Assembly: GCF_021283305.1 (NCBI RefSeq)
Contig: NZ_JAJSOK010000016.1
Coordinates: 62,001-126,000 of the forward strand
From: Pseudonocardia kujensis
GTDB lineage: Bacteria; Actinomycetota; Actinomycetes; Mycobacteriales; Pseudonocardiaceae
Direction: 5' to 3'
DNA length: 64,000 nt
The position numbers and the translations under genes were made by a program. The notes beneath the pieces were generated by a model that saw nothing but the letters and a program-made list of their open reading frames with translations, ran no database searches and had not been told where the DNA came from. Positions 35,816 to 44,875 of the stretch are shown piece after piece (within the stretch, counting starts at the first letter, position 1; every line of letters starts with the position of its first letter).

Positions 35816-36973
35816 TCAGGGTTTCGGGTCGAGGGCGCGGAGGCCGACCGTGAGCTCGAGGCGTCGGACGGGGTCGTCGAGCGCCTCGCCGTAGACCTCC
35901 CGGAGGCCGGCGAGGCGGTAGCGCACCGTCTGCGGGTGCACGTGCAGCGCCGCGGCCGCGGTGGTGACGTCGCCGTGCGCGTCGAGCCAGGCCCGCAGCG
36001 TCTCCAGCGCCCGGGCCGCCGCGCCGGAGGGCATGTCCTGCACCGGCCCCAGGACCCGCTCCCGCAGATCGGCCGCCAGGTCGGGCGCCCCGACCAGCAG
36101 CAGCTCGACGAGGTGTGTATCGGCCCGCAGCAGCGCCTCACCGTCCCGCGCGAGCAGCCCTGCCGCGTGCGCCGGCCAGGCCGACAGTGCCCGCGCCGCC
36201 GACCGGTGCGCCTCGGCCGCCGGCACCACCGGGCCGAGCACCGCCGCCCGGTCCCGCAGCGCGGCCCGCACCAGCTCGACGAGCCCCTCGCGCACCGCGG
36301 GCACGAACGCGACCCCGGCGGGGTCCAGGTCGGCCGCAACCGCGCCGGGGACCCGGGCGGCCACCTCCACGGCGTCGTCGACGACGAGGGCCGCCAGCCG
36401 CGCGGGAACGGTCCAGCCCGCGGCGGTGGCCAGCTTCTCGATCTCCGCCGGCTCGACCGGCGGCCGCGCGACCATCGCCTCGACCAGGGCCTGCCGCCGG
36501 GTCTGCAGGGACCCGGCCCGCATGGCCTCCTCCTCGGCCCAGCCCGCGACCGACGCCGCGGACAGCTGCTCGACGTAGGAGAACAGCGCCTCGGCCAGCG
36601 CGAAGATCACATCGGGGGGCAGGGCGCGGGCGACCGGGCTCTCGCCGACCGCCCGCCAGACCGTGCGCGTGCCGACCTGGTAGGCGCTCTGCAGCGCGGC
36701 GAGCGTGCGGCCCTCGCGGTGCTCGACGCGGCCCAGCTCGGCGTAGATCCGGGTGTCCGGCAGCTCCGTGTCCGAGCCCAGCAGCCCGACGAACTGGTCC
36801 AGGGCGACCGTGACGCCCTGGGTGATCCGGTTGCCGAAGTTGCCCTTCAGCGGCCGCGCGTACTCCGCGACCTGCGCCCGGACCTCGGCGATGATCTCGT
36901 CGGTCGCCCCCACGACGTAGGGGCGCAGCGCCTTCCCGGCGGCCGACGGGACGCGCGCCCAGGGCCGGTCCAT
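35816..36973 (-). CDS. PucR-type helix-turn-helix regulator
   Basis: A 385-residue transcription factor. The C-terminal PucR helix-turn-helix is clear: LDAHGDVTTAAAALHVHPQTVRYRLAGLREVYG. The middle is a GGDEF-like/CdaR-type region and the N-terminus is a helical ligand-sensing domain of the RsbR-like type (RTLAALQSAYQVGTRTVWRAVGE). Its ATG is 5 bases after the ACT-protein stop, so they are co-transcribed. No target is visible. Repeat array 1 abuts its stop codon. Confidence 0.82.
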   Translation of the reverse strand: MDRPWARVPSAAGKALRPYVVGATDEIIAEVRAQVAEYARPLKGNFGNRITQGVTVALDQFVGLLGSDTELPDTRIYAELGRVEHREGRTLAALQSAYQVGTRTVWRAVGESPVARALPPDVIFALAEALFSYVEQLSAASVAGWAEEEAMRAGSLQTRRQALVEAMVARPPVEPAEIEKLATAAGWTVPARLAALVVDDAVEVAARVPGAVAADLDPAGVAFVPAVREGLVELVRAALRDRAAVLGPVVPAAEAHRSAARALSAWPAHAAGLLARDGEALLRADTHLVELLLVGAPDLAADLRERVLGPVQDMPSGAAARALETLRAWLDAHGDVTTAAAALHVHPQTVRYRLAGLREVYGEALDDPVRRLELTVGLRALDPKP

Positions 36974-36978
36974 GGTCG

Positions 36979-37638
36979 TCAGGACCCGAGGACCGTCGCG
37001 ACGATGCCGGCGAGGTGGGCCAGCCGGGCCAGCTCCGACGGCCGGAACGCCGGCCCGCCCGGACGCCCGACGACCAGCGCCTTCGCAGGCAGCGAGGAGC
37101 CGAACGGCGCGGCGGCCAGCTCGGTGTCGAGCGCACTCCACGGCTCGGGCACCCAGTGCACCTCCGGGTCGACGATCATCGCCTTGTCCAGCGGCAGCCA
37201 CGGCAGGTCGCCCGCCCGCGTCTCCGGCGCGGCCGAGGAGTCGGCCAGCCGGTAGGAGCGACCCTCCTCGCGCACGGCGACGATCGCCCAGCCCGCCCGG
37301 AACAACCGGGGGACCTCCTCGGCGAGCCGGGCCAGCCCGTTCGCGGGGTCGGAGGCGATCGCGTCGACCAGCTCGAGCTCGCGGTGGGTGTCCAGCCGCC
37401 CGCTGGACGGCCGCACGGACTCCACCTGGACCCCGGGCACCGACTCGGCCGCGGTGATCAGGACGTCCGGGGGGCGCCCCGACGGCAGCTCGACGGCCAG
37501 GTCGTCGACCGCCTGCCCGTCCGTGCGCTCGACGACGTCGACACCCAGGATGTCCGCCCCGGCGTCGCCGAGGGCCGTGGCGACCGCGCCCAGGATGCCC
37601 GGCTTGTCCGGCAGGACCACCCGGAGCAGGAACGACAC
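36979..37638 (-). CDS. ACT-domain protein (Rv3013-like)
   Basis: A 219-residue soluble protein with an N-terminal ACT domain (FLLRVVLPDKPGILGAVATALGDAGADILGVDVVE) likely to bind an amino acid. The C-terminal part has no known fold. The family (M. tuberculosis Rv3013, same length) is conserved beside gatCAB and its function is not established. GTG at 37638 with GGAGG 9 bases upstream. It is divergent from gatC. Confidence 0.83.
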   Translation of the reverse strand: MSFLLRVVLPDKPGILGAVATALGDAGADILGVDVVERTDGQAVDDLAVELPSGRPPDVLITAAESVPGVQVESVRPSSGRLDTHRELELVDAIASDPANGLARLAEEVPRLFRAGWAIVAVREEGRSYRLADSSAAPETRAGDLPWLPLDKAMIVDPEVHWVPEPWSALDTELAAAPFGSSLPAKALVVGRPGGPAFRPSELARLAHLAGIVATVLGS

Positions 37639-37931
37639 TCCGCCACGCCTCCTTCGAGACCGATTGCACGACACGACGGCGCCCACCCGCCGCGGCCGGG
37701 GGCGTCGCCTCCCGTCGATCCTGCCAAACCAGCGGCGGCCGGGGACAGGCGCAGGGGGTTGACAGTGGCGGCGAAACCCGTCGGCGGAGTGTCGGTGGGC
37801 GCGAATAGACTGGTGGACGAGCGGGCGAGGTGCCCTCCGACCGACCCCAGGCGCGCCCCCGCTCGGGACCGAAGTTTCCACGGACCGCGGCGTACCGCTG
37901 CGGGTCCGCACCCGTCTCCTCGAGGAGGGAC
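37639..37931. other. Divergent intergenic region ACT protein / gatC
   Basis: The 293-base gap holds TTGACA at 37759-37764 with no well-placed -10, and a TAGACT (37806-37811) that could start gatCAB mRNA near 37818. The resulting leader of about 115 bases contains a hairpin built on GGACC/GGTCC around 37877-37904, close to the ribosome-binding site. Confidence 0.4.
37806..37811 (+). promoter_or_regulatory. Putative -10 box for gatCAB
   Basis: TAGACT within GAATAGACT is the best -10 match in the divergent region. No good -35 accompanies it. Confidence 0.35.
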
Positions 37932-38273
37932 ATGCCCGCCGACTCTGGGCCTGCCGTCGCAGGGCCCGATTCCAGGGGGGCCATCTCCCGGGACGAGGTC
38001 GCGCACCTCGCCCGGCTGGCCCGGCTGGCCGTCACGGACGACGAGCTCGACGTGTTCGCCGGCCAGCTCGACGTCATCCTCGGCGCCGTCGCCCGGGTGG
38101 GCGAGGTGGCCGCCGAGGACATCCCGCCGACGTCGCACGCGGTGCCGCTGCAGAACGTCTTCCGGCCCGACGTCCGGCGCCCCGGGCTGAGCCAGGAGCA
38201 GGCGCTCGCGTGTGCGCCCGCCGCCGAGGAGGGCCGCTTCCGCGTGCCCCGGATCCTGGGGGAGGAGCAGTGA
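37932..38273 (+). CDS. gatC: Aspartyl/glutamyl-tRNA amidotransferase subunit C
   Basis: A 113-residue subunit that clamps GatA to GatB in the complex converting Glu-tRNA(Gln) and Asp-tRNA(Asn). The typical core is [37 protein letters not shown] 20-residue Gly/Ala/Pro leader precedes it. GGAGGG lies upstream of the ATG. The stop overlaps gatA by GTGA. Confidence 0.94.
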   Translation: MPADSGPAVAGPDSRGAISRDEVAHLARLARLAVTDDELDVFAGQLDVILGAVARVGEVAAEDIPPTSHAVPLQNVFRPDVRRPGLSQEQALACAPAAEEGRFRVPRILGEEQ

Positions 38274-39775
38274 GCGACCTGATCCGCCTCACCGCCGCCG
38301 AGCTGGCCGCGAAGATCCACTCCGGTGAGGTCTCGGCCGTCGAGGCCGCGCAGGCCCACCTCGACCGGATCGCCGAGGTCGACGGCGAGGTGCACGCGTT
38401 CCTGCACGTCGGCGCCGAGGCCGCCCTGGCCAACGCCGCCCTGGTCGACGAGGCCGTCAAGGCGGGCACCGCGCCCGCGTCGCCGCTGGCCGGCGTCCCG
38501 CTGGCGCTCAAGGACGTGTTCACCACCACGGACATGCCCACGACCTGCGGGTCGAAGATGCTCGAGGGCTGGCGCCCGCCGTACGACGCCACGCTCACCG
38601 CCCGGCTGCGCGCCGCCGGGATCACGATCCTGGGCAAGACGAACATGGACGAGTTCGCCATGGGCTCCTCCACCGAGCACTCGGCGTACGGGCCCACCCG
38701 CAACCCGTGGGACCTCTCCCGGATCCCCGGCGGGTCCGGCGGCGGGTCCGCGGCCGCGCTCGCCGCGTTCGAGGCGCCGCTGGCGATCGGGACGGACACC
38801 GGCGGCTCGATCCGCCAGCCCGCCGCCGTCACCGGCACCGTGGGCGTCAAGCCGACCTACGGCGGGGTGTCCCGCTACGGCCTCGTGGCCTGCGCGTCCT
38901 CGCTCGACCAGGGCGGCCCGTGCGCCCGCACGGTGCTCGACGCGGCGCTGCTGCACGAGGTGATCGGCGGTCACGACCCGCTCGACTCCACCTCGATCGA
39001 CGCGCCGGTGCCGGCCGTCGTCGAGGCCGCGCGGATCGGGGCACAGGGCGACCTGTCCGGCGTCCGGGTCGGCGTGGTGCGCGAGCTGGGCGGCGAGGGC
39101 TACCAGCCCGGCGTGCGGGCGTCGTTCGAGGCCGCGCTGCGCCGGCTGGAGAAGCTCGGCGCCGAGGTCGTCGAGGTGTCCTGCCCGCACTTCGAGGACG
39201 GGCTGGCGGCGTACTACCTGATCCTGCCGAGCGAGGTGTCGTCGAACCTCGCGCGGTTCGACGCGATGCGCTACGGCCTGCGCGTCGAGAAGGGCGCGTC
39301 GGCCGAGGAGGTCATGGCCGCGACCCGCGAGGCCGGGTTCGGCCCCGAGGCCAAGCGCCGGATCATCCTGGGCACCTACGCCCTGTCGTCGGGCTACTAC
39401 GACGCCTACTACGGGCAGGCGCAGAAGGTCCGCACGCTGATCAGCCGGGACTTCGCCGCCGCGTTCGAGCAGGCGGACGTCCTGGTCAGCCCCACCGCGC
39501 CGACCACGGCCTTCCCGATCGGCGAGAAGGTCGACGACCCGCTGGCGATGTACCTCAACGACCTCGCCACCATCCCGACCAACCTCGCGGGCGTCGCCGG
39601 CATGTCGGTGCCGTCGGGGCTGGCGGAGGAGGACGGCCTGCCGGTCGGCCTGCAGGTCATGGCGCCCGCGCTGGGCGAGGCCGTGATGTACCGCGTCGGC
39701 GCGGCCGTCGAGGCCGCGCGCGACGCCGACGAGGGCGGGCCGCTGATCGCCCGCGTCCCGGAGGTCGCGAAGTGA
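38270..39775 (+). CDS. gatA: Glutamyl-tRNA amidotransferase subunit A (amidase)
   Basis: The 501-residue amidase subunit that releases ammonia from glutamine. The Ser-cisSer-Lys triad is visible: Lys in PLALKDVF (about 81), cis-Ser in [13 protein letters not shown] (about 157) and nucleophile Ser in [12 protein letters not shown] (about 180). It is translationally coupled to gatC upstream and gatB downstream by GTGA overlaps at both ends. Confidence 0.96.
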   Translation: MSDLIRLTAAELAAKIHSGEVSAVEAAQAHLDRIAEVDGEVHAFLHVGAEAALANAALVDEAVKAGTAPASPLAGVPLALKDVFTTTDMPTTCGSKMLEGWRPPYDATLTARLRAAGITILGKTNMDEFAMGSSTEHSAYGPTRNPWDLSRIPGGSGGGSAAALAAFEAPLAIGTDTGGSIRQPAAVTGTVGVKPTYGGVSRYGLVACASSLDQGGPCARTVLDAALLHEVIGGHDPLDSTSIDAPVPAVVEAARIGAQGDLSGVRVGVVRELGGEGYQPGVRASFEAALRRLEKLGAEVVEVSCPHFEDGLAAYYLILPSEVSSNLARFDAMRYGLRVEKGASAEEVMAATREAGFGPEAKRRIILGTYALSSGYYDAYYGQAQKVRTLISRDFAAAFEQADVLVSPTAPTTAFPIGEKVDDPLAMYLNDLATIPTNLAGVAGMSVPSGLAEEDGLPVGLQVMAPALGEAVMYRVGAAVEAARDADEGGPLIARVPEVAK

Positions 39776-41277
39776 CAACCACCGCTCCCGCCCTGGTCGA
39801 CTTCGACGACGTCGTGGCCGGCTACGAGCCCACGCTGGGGCTCGAGGTGCACGTCGAGCTGTCGACCAACACGAAGATGTTCTGCGGCTGCCCGACCGAC
39901 TTCGGCGCCGAGCCCAACACCCAGGTCTGCCCGACGTGCCTGGGCCTGCCCGGCTCGCTGCCCGTGGTCAACCGGTCCGCGGTCGAGGCGGCGATCCGGA
40001 TCGGGCTGGCACTGAACTGCTCGATCGCGCCGTGGGGCCGGTTCGCGCGGAAGAACTACTTCTACCCGGACATGCCCAAGAACTTCCAGACCTCGCAGTA
40101 CGACGAGCCGATCGCCGTGAACGGCTGGATGGACGTCACGCTGGAGGACGGCGAGGTCGTGCGCGTCGGCATCGAGCGCGCGCACATGGAGGAGGACACC
40201 GGCAAGTCGCTGCACGTCGGCGGGGCGGACGGCCGGATCCACGGTGCGGAGTACTCGCTGCTCGACTACAACCGGGCCGGTGTGCCGCTGATCGAGATCG
40301 TCACGAAGATGATCCCGGGCACCGGCGCCCGGGCGCCCGAGGTGGCGCGCGCGTACGTCACGCAGCTGCGGGACCTGATCAAGTCGCTCGGTGTCTCGGA
40401 CGTCCGGATGGACCAGGGCTCCATGCGGTGCGACGTCAACCTGTCGCTCTCGCCCACCGGCTCCGGCGTGCTGGGCACCCGCACCGAGACCAAGAACGTC
40501 AACTCGCTGCGGTCGGTCGAGCGGGCCGTCCGGTACGAGATGCAGCGCCAGGCCGGCGTGCTCGACGGCGGCGGCGTGATCGTGCAGGAGACCCGGCACT
40601 TCGAGGAGCAGTCCGGCACCACCCGGCCGGGCCGGCGCAAGGAGACCTCGGAGGACTACCGGTACTTCCCGGAGCCCGACCTGGTCCCGATCGCGCCGAG
40701 CGCCGAGTGGGTCGAGGAGCTGCGCGGCACGCTGCCCGAGCTGCCCTGGGAGCACCGCAAGCGCATCCAGGAGGCCTGGGGCCTGTCGGACGAGGAGCTG
40801 CGCGACCTGGTCAACGCCGGGGCGCTCGAGCTCATCGAGGCCACGGTCGCCGAGGGCGCGCCCGCCGGCGAGGCCCGCTCCTGGTGGGTCGCGTACCTGG
40901 CCCAGCAGGCCAACACCCGCGGCGTGGAGCTGGCCGAGCTGCCGATCACCCCGGCCCAGGTCGCCCGGGTGATCGCCCTGGTGGCCGCCGGCGACCTCAA
41001 CAACAAGCTCGCCCGCCAGGTGGTCGACGGCGTGCTGGCCCACGAGGGCGAGCCGGACGAGGTCGTCGAGTCCCGCGGCCTGAAGGTCGTGTCCGACGAC
41101 GGCGCCCTCATCGCCGCCGTCGACGAGGCCCTCGCGGCCCAGCCCGACGTCGTCGAGAAGATCAAGGGCGGCAAGGTCCAGGCCGCCGGCGCGATCGTCG
41201 GCGCGGTCATGAAGGCCACCAAGGGCCAGGCCGACGCCAAGCGTGTCCGCGAGCTGATCATCGAACGCTGCAGCTGA
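39772..41277 (+). CDS. gatB: Aspartyl/glutamyl-tRNA amidotransferase subunit B
   Basis: The 501-residue tRNA-binding and kinase subunit. It contains [20 protein letters not shown] with the zinc-type cysteines (FCGC and CPTC), the family signature [13 protein letters not shown], and the C-terminal YqeY-like tail domain ([16 protein letters not shown]). Together with GatC and GatA it makes Gln-tRNA and Asn-tRNA, which implies that a dedicated GlnRS may be absent. Confidence 0.96.
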   Translation: MTTTAPALVDFDDVVAGYEPTLGLEVHVELSTNTKMFCGCPTDFGAEPNTQVCPTCLGLPGSLPVVNRSAVEAAIRIGLALNCSIAPWGRFARKNYFYPDMPKNFQTSQYDEPIAVNGWMDVTLEDGEVVRVGIERAHMEEDTGKSLHVGGADGRIHGAEYSLLDYNRAGVPLIEIVTKMIPGTGARAPEVARAYVTQLRDLIKSLGVSDVRMDQGSMRCDVNLSLSPTGSGVLGTRTETKNVNSLRSVERAVRYEMQRQAGVLDGGGVIVQETRHFEEQSGTTRPGRRKETSEDYRYFPEPDLVPIAPSAEWVEELRGTLPELPWEHRKRIQEAWGLSDEELRDLVNAGALELIEATVAEGAPAGEARSWWVAYLAQQANTRGVELAELPITPAQVARVIALVAAGDLNNKLARQVVDGVLAHEGEPDEVVESRGLKVVSDDGALIAAVDEALAAQPDVVEKIKGGKVQAAGAIVGAVMKATKGQADAKRVRELIIERCS

Positions 41278-41339
41278 GCTGCCCGTGAGTGGTCGGTCGG
41301 TGTCGGAGCACCACTGATCCCGCACGAGCCGTCCACGGC

Positions 41340-41379
41340 GTGCCCCACCCATCGGCGCGGTTGCCGGAGGGTGGGGCAC
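41340..41379 (+). terminator. Terminator-like hairpin of gatCAB
   Basis: GTGCCCCACCC and its exact complement are separated by an 18-base loop, 62 bases after the gatB stop. Confidence 0.5.
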
Positions 41380-41439
41380 CCGCAGCCCGCGCACGCCCCG
41401 GCGCAGCTGCCGTGCCCGTGCTCCTCGACTTCCCTGCCT

Positions 41440-41505
41440 ATGATCGTCGGTCGGGGACGGGAAGGGTCGGAAATCGACGCCCCGCGTCCACAACTGGTGA
41501 TCTTG
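41440..41505. repeat. 66-base dispersed repeat, copy 5
   Basis: It has the same length and framework as the four copies near the right end: TGATC at the left, GGACGG at 17-22, GGGTCGGAA/TCGAC at the centre, GCGTCCA, and GGTGATCTTG at the right end. It lies in the convergent spacer between gatB and the propeller lipoprotein gene. Confidence 0.8.
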
Positions 41506-41585
41506 CTGCTGCGGTGCTCGGGATGCGGTTCGTGGGACACCGGCCCGTCCGGTGATCACTGATTCTGGACCCCACGCGGTGGCGG

Positions 41586-42752
41586 TCAGGCGCGGGAAGC
41601 CCCGCCCCCGCTGGGCGGCTGGATGCGGATGACCCGGTCGTCGCTGGCCACGGGCTTGCCGCCCGACTTGTTGACCGTGCCCAGCCAGAGCAGGCCGTCC
41701 GAGCCGAGCGTCGCGGCGTTGAGGCGCCCGTAGACGTTGATCAGGAGCGTCTCGGGGGCGCCGGAGAAGCTGCCGTCGTCGGCCGGGCGCAGCACCGACA
41801 GCGCGGCCCCGCCGGTCAGCGCGACCGCGACCACGCCCGGTTGGGTCATGCAGCCCGCGACGCCGGGCCGGTCCGGCCAGGTCCACGCCGCGGGGCCGAG
41901 GGGGCCGGGCGCGACCCGGTACAGCACGTCGCGCGAGGGCGCCCGGTCCGTCACCCACACCGACTCGCTGGTGGGGTCCGTGCAGATCCCGCCCGGCTGG
42001 GCCAGGCCCGTGCTCAGCACCGGCGAGCCGGGGTTCGGGTTGGCCGCGGCGGGGCGGCCGAGGGTGTCGATCCGCAGGACCTTGCCGTTGAGCGCGGTGG
42101 GCGGCGGGGCGGGGTCGCCGGCGTTGCCGGTGGCGACGAGCAGCGTGTTGCCGACGTCGGTGCCGAGCGCGCCGCCGTTGCCCGACGGACCCTTGGGGAT
42201 CCCGGTCAGCACCGGCTTCGGCGGCTCGTTCGGGGCGAGCCGGAGCACCCGGTTGTCCTCCGGCGTGGTCGCGTACGCGTAGACGAGCTGGTCCTCCTCG
42301 TAGCTGGGGGAGAGCACCAACCCGGTCAGCCCGCCGCCGCCGGCCGTGTCGACCGGCACGGTGGTGACCAGCACCGGGTCCTTCCCGCGCTCGACCCGCA
42401 GCACCCGGCCGGTCGCGCGTTCACCGACCAGCGCGGACACGCCGTTGGGCAGCACCGCGACCGCACCCACGGGGTCCAGGCAGGTGGCGACGACCTGGGG
42501 ATCCGGGTCGTCGCAGCCCGACGGGACCTGCGGGGCGCCGGGATCCGGCGAGCCGTCGCCGTTCTGGTCGTCCGGCTCGCTCCCGGGCGCCTCCTGCACC
42601 GAGGGTGGGCCGCCCAGCTCGCCCTGCCCCTCCGTCTTCTCCTGCCAGTTCCGCGGGCCCTCGTCCGGGAAGCTCGCGCAGCCCGCCAGGAGCCCGAGCA
42701 GGCCGATCAGGGCGACCAGCGCGAGCCGCAGGCGGGGAGGGCGGTGGCGCAC
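41586..42752 (-). CDS. Beta-propeller lipoprotein (glucose/sorbosone dehydrogenase-like, LppZ-like)
   Basis: An exported lipoprotein of 388 residues. The signal peptide ends LLGLLAGC (Cys about 25), followed by an acidic Gly/Pro linker. The rest is a six-bladed propeller of the soluble glucose/sorbosone dehydrogenase type (GAVAVLPNG, GLTGLVLSPSYEED, GGALGTDVGNTLLVATGNAGD, NGKVLRIDTLG). M. tuberculosis lppZ (Rv3006) occupies the same place. Catalytic activity and PQQ binding are not established for this branch. The GTG start is 6 bases after TAGCCT. Confidence 0.83.
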   Translation of the reverse strand: MRHRPPRLRLALVALIGLLGLLAGCASFPDEGPRNWQEKTEGQGELGGPPSVQEAPGSEPDDQNGDGSPDPGAPQVPSGCDDPDPQVVATCLDPVGAVAVLPNGVSALVGERATGRVLRVERGKDPVLVTTVPVDTAGGGGLTGLVLSPSYEEDQLVYAYATTPEDNRVLRLAPNEPPKPVLTGIPKGPSGNGGALGTDVGNTLLVATGNAGDPAPPPTALNGKVLRIDTLGRPAAANPNPGSPVLSTGLAQPGGICTDPTSESVWVTDRAPSRDVLYRVAPGPLGPAAWTWPDRPGVAGCMTQPGVVAVALTGGAALSVLRPADDGSFSGAPETLLINVYGRLNAATLGSDGLLWLGTVNKSGGKPVASDDRVIRIQPPSGGGASRA

Positions 42753-42758
42753 GTGATC

Positions 42759-42764
42759 AGGCTA
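42759..42764 (-). promoter_or_regulatory. Leaderless -10 box for the propeller lipoprotein
   Basis: TAGCCT on the minus strand ends 6 bases before the GTG at 42752. The divergent neighbour also has a leaderless box 28 bases away. Confidence 0.45.
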
Positions 42765-42791
42765 GGCGCGGTGAGGTGAGCGGCCGGTGAG

Positions 42792-42797
42792 TAGCGT
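42792..42797 (+). promoter_or_regulatory. Leaderless -10 box for 2-hydroxyacid dehydrogenase
   Basis: TAGCGT ends 7 bases before the ATG at 42805. This supports that ATG over an in-frame GTG 18 bases upstream. Confidence 0.45.
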
Positions 42798-42804
42798 CGG
42801 CGCC

Positions 42805-43716
42805 ATGACCGTGGTCCTGGTCCCGCACCCGCGCGGTGCCGACGCCCTCGCCGACCTGCCGAACCTCCGCCCCCTGGTGTACGACCCGAAGCAGCCGTTG
42901 CCGGCGGGCGCCGAGGAGGCCGAGGTCCTGGTGCCGCCCTTCCTCGCGACGGGGAAGGTCGTGGAGCTCGTGGACCGGCTGCCGAACCTCCGGCTCGTGC
43001 AGCTGCTCACGGCGGGCGCGGAGGCCTGGATCGGGAAGCTGCCCGACGGCGTCCTGCTCTCCGACGGCAAGGGCGCGCACGGCGGTGCGACGGCGGAGTG
43101 GGTCGTCGCGGTGCTCCTCGCGGTGTACCGGGAGCTGCCGGGGTTCGTGCAGGCGCAGGAGCGCGGCGAGTGGAGCCAGCACGTCACCGACGAGCTCGGT
43201 GGCAAGCGCGTGCTGATCGTCGGGGCGGGCGACGTCGCGGAGAACCTCGTGCGCCGGCTCGAGCCGTTCGAGGTCACGATCACGCTGGTGGGCCGGCGCC
43301 GACGCGAGGGCGTGCACGGCATCGACGAGGTCCACGACCTGCTGCCGCAGCACGACGCCTGCGTGGTGATCGTCCCGCTGACGGACGAGACCCGCGGCCT
43401 GGTCGACAAGGACTTCCTCGCCGCGATGCCCGACGGCGCCGTGCTGGTCAACGGCGCGCGCGGGCCCGTCGCCGACACGGACGCCCTGCTCGCGGAGCTG
43501 CGCAGCGGCCGGCTGCGGGCGGCGCTCGACGTCACCGACCCCGAGCCGCTCCCGGCGGGCCACCCGCTGTGGGAGGCACCGGGGCTGCTGCTGACCCCGC
43601 ACGTGGGCGGCAGCGTCCCCGCCGCGATGACCCGCGCCTTTCGCGTGATGCGCGAGCAGCTCGGCTACTTCGCGCGCGGCGAGGAGCCGCCGAACGTGGT
43701 GAGGAACGGCTACTGA
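42805..43716 (+). CDS. D-isomer-specific 2-hydroxyacid dehydrogenase
   Basis: A 303-residue NAD-dependent dehydrogenase. The Rossmann motif is VLIVGAGDVAENLVRRL (about 136-152). Catalytic Arg is in NGARGPVADTDALL (about 222) and His in LTPHVGGSVPAAM (about 269). The substrate domain is short, like hydroxypyruvate/phosphoglycerate dehydrogenase relatives. The natural 2-hydroxyacid is unknown. Confidence 0.87.
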   Translation: MTVVLVPHPRGADALADLPNLRPLVYDPKQPLPAGAEEAEVLVPPFLATGKVVELVDRLPNLRLVQLLTAGAEAWIGKLPDGVLLSDGKGAHGGATAEWVVAVLLAVYRELPGFVQAQERGEWSQHVTDELGGKRVLIVGAGDVAENLVRRLEPFEVTITLVGRRRREGVHGIDEVHDLLPQHDACVVIVPLTDETRGLVDKDFLAAMPDGAVLVNGARGPVADTDALLAELRSGRLRAALDVTDPEPLPAGHPLWEAPGLLLTPHVGGSVPAAMTRAFRVMREQLGYFARGEEPPNVVRNGY

Positions 43717-43758
43717 GGCCGCCCCGAGCCGCTCCTGCGGCAGGCTCTGTGCCGGCGC

Positions 43759-44199
43759 TCAGTCCTCGGTGCCGACGTCGTTGCGCTGGTCGACGACGGT
43801 CTGCCGCTCGGGCGTGATCCAGAGGATCACCCGCTCGCTCTTGATCATGTCGGGCGGGTAGTCCTGGCCGTTGTACTTCTGCGAGAGCTCGTCGACGTGG
43901 GTGCGTGCCTCGTCGCCGGTCGTCATGTCGGTGACGCGCCCGCGGACCTCGGCGTACCGGTACGGGTTGTCCTCGTCGCGGATCAGCACCGTGATCCGGG
44001 GGTCCCGCCTGACGTTGCGCGCCTTCGCCCGGTGCGTCTCGGTGTTGAGCACGAGCTTCCCGTCCTTGATCCCGCACCAGATCATGTGGTTCTGGATCAT
44101 TCCGCTGGGGAAGACGGTCGCGACCGCGGCGAAGTTGGCGCCCTCGGCCAGCTTCTGGGTGTCCGGGTGCAGCTCGGGTCCGTCCTTGGTGTCCGCCAT
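43759..44199 (-). CDS. PPOX-class flavin/F420-dependent protein
   Basis: A 146-residue split-barrel protein of the pyridoxamine-phosphate-oxidase-like superfamily. The pattern FAAVATVFPSGMIQNHMIWCGIKDGKLVLNTETHRAKARNVRRDPRITVLI is typical of the actinobacterial F420/FMN-binding class. Later motifs are EVRGRVTDM and IKSERVILWITPERQTV. F420 or flavin use cannot be told apart here. It is convergent with the dehydrogenase gene. Confidence 0.8.
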   Translation of the reverse strand: MADTKDGPELHPDTQKLAEGANFAAVATVFPSGMIQNHMIWCGIKDGKLVLNTETHRAKARNVRRDPRITVLIRDEDNPYRYAEVRGRVTDMTTGDEARTHVDELSQKYNGQDYPPDMIKSERVILWITPERQTVVDQRNDVGTED

Positions 44200-44280
44200 G
44201 GCCGTCGGATGCCCGGGTCCCACCGGGCGAAACCTGGTGAACACGCTGGTCGGCGGCGCCTCGGGCGGGCCGTGCGCGGA

Positions 44281-44286
44281 TACCCT
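44281..44286 (+). promoter_or_regulatory. Leaderless -10 box for doxX
   Basis: TACCCT ends 7 bases before the ATG at 44294 with no ribosome-binding site between. Confidence 0.45.
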
Positions 44287-44293
44287 CGGCGCC

Positions 44294-44875
44294 ATGACCG
44301 ACCCCACCAGGCAGTTCGACATCGGCACGCTCGGCGGGACCCGGCCCCCGGAGCAGGAGACCGACCGACGACCGGTCGCGTGGAGCGGCGGGGCCGACGT
44401 CGGCATGCTGCTGCTGCGCCTCGGCGTCGGCGGGATCTTCGTGGCCCACGGCCTGCAGAAGGTCTTCGGGATGTGGGGCGGCCGGGGAATCGGCGAGACC
44501 ACGACGATCCTGACCGGCCTCGGCTTCCGGCAGGCCCCGACGCTGGCCTGGGCGCTCGGCTTCGGCGAGCTGATCCTCGGCGCGCTGCTCGTGGTCGGGC
44601 TGTTCACGCCGCTGGCGGCGGCCGGACTGCTCGCCGTCAAGATCTGCGCGGTCGTGGTCAAGTGGGGGAGCCCGTTCTTCGCCGCGGACTCCCCGAACGC
44701 CCTGGAGCTCGACGTCGCGCTCGGTGCCGGCGTCGCCGCCCTGCTGTTCGTCGGGGCCGGGCGGATCTCGCTGGACAGCGGCCGGACCTGGCAGCGCCGC
44801 CCGGTGCCATGGGCCGTGTTGTTCCTGGCGGTCGGGGTGGCGGTCGCGCTGGGCGTGCTGTACGGCCTGCGGTGA
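44294..44875 (+). CDS. DoxX-family membrane protein (Rv3005c-like)
   Basis: A 193-residue membrane protein. A soluble N-terminal tail of 35 residues is followed by four hydrophobic segments (VGMLLLRLGVGGIFVAHG; LAWALGFGELILGALLVVGLF; AAAGLLAVKICAVVVKW; VALGAGVAALLFVGAG) and a fifth at the C-terminus. The DoxX motif HGLQKVFGMWGG is present. In M. tuberculosis Rv3005c works with SodA and SseA in oxidative-stress defence, and a similar role is possible. The stop overlaps the next gene by GTGA. Confidence 0.85.
   Translation: MTDPTRQFDIGTLGGTRPPEQETDRRPVAWSGGADVGMLLLRLGVGGIFVAHGLQKVFGMWGGRGIGETTTILTGLGFRQAPTLAWALGFGELILGALLVVGLFTPLAAAGLLAVKICAVVVKWGSPFFAADSPNALELDVALGAGVAALLFVGAGRISLDSGRTWQRRPVPWAVLFLAVGVAVALGVLYGLR

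Larger units (their letters stand above)
41278..41585. other. 308-base convergent spacer after gatB
   Basis: It holds an 11-base hairpin (41340-41379) and one copy of the 66-base dispersed repeat (41440-41505). No supported gene is present. Confidence 0.6.

Noticed and set aside
37812..37931. T-box or aminoacyl-sensing riboswitch before gatC
   Set aside because: A hairpin is present, but I cannot find the T-box conserved bulge sequence or a terminator/antiterminator pair.
35816..39778. A continuous minus-strand frame of 1320 codons
   Set aside because: Only its first part (35816-36973) is a real gene, the PucR-type regulator. The rest is antisense to gatC and gatA.
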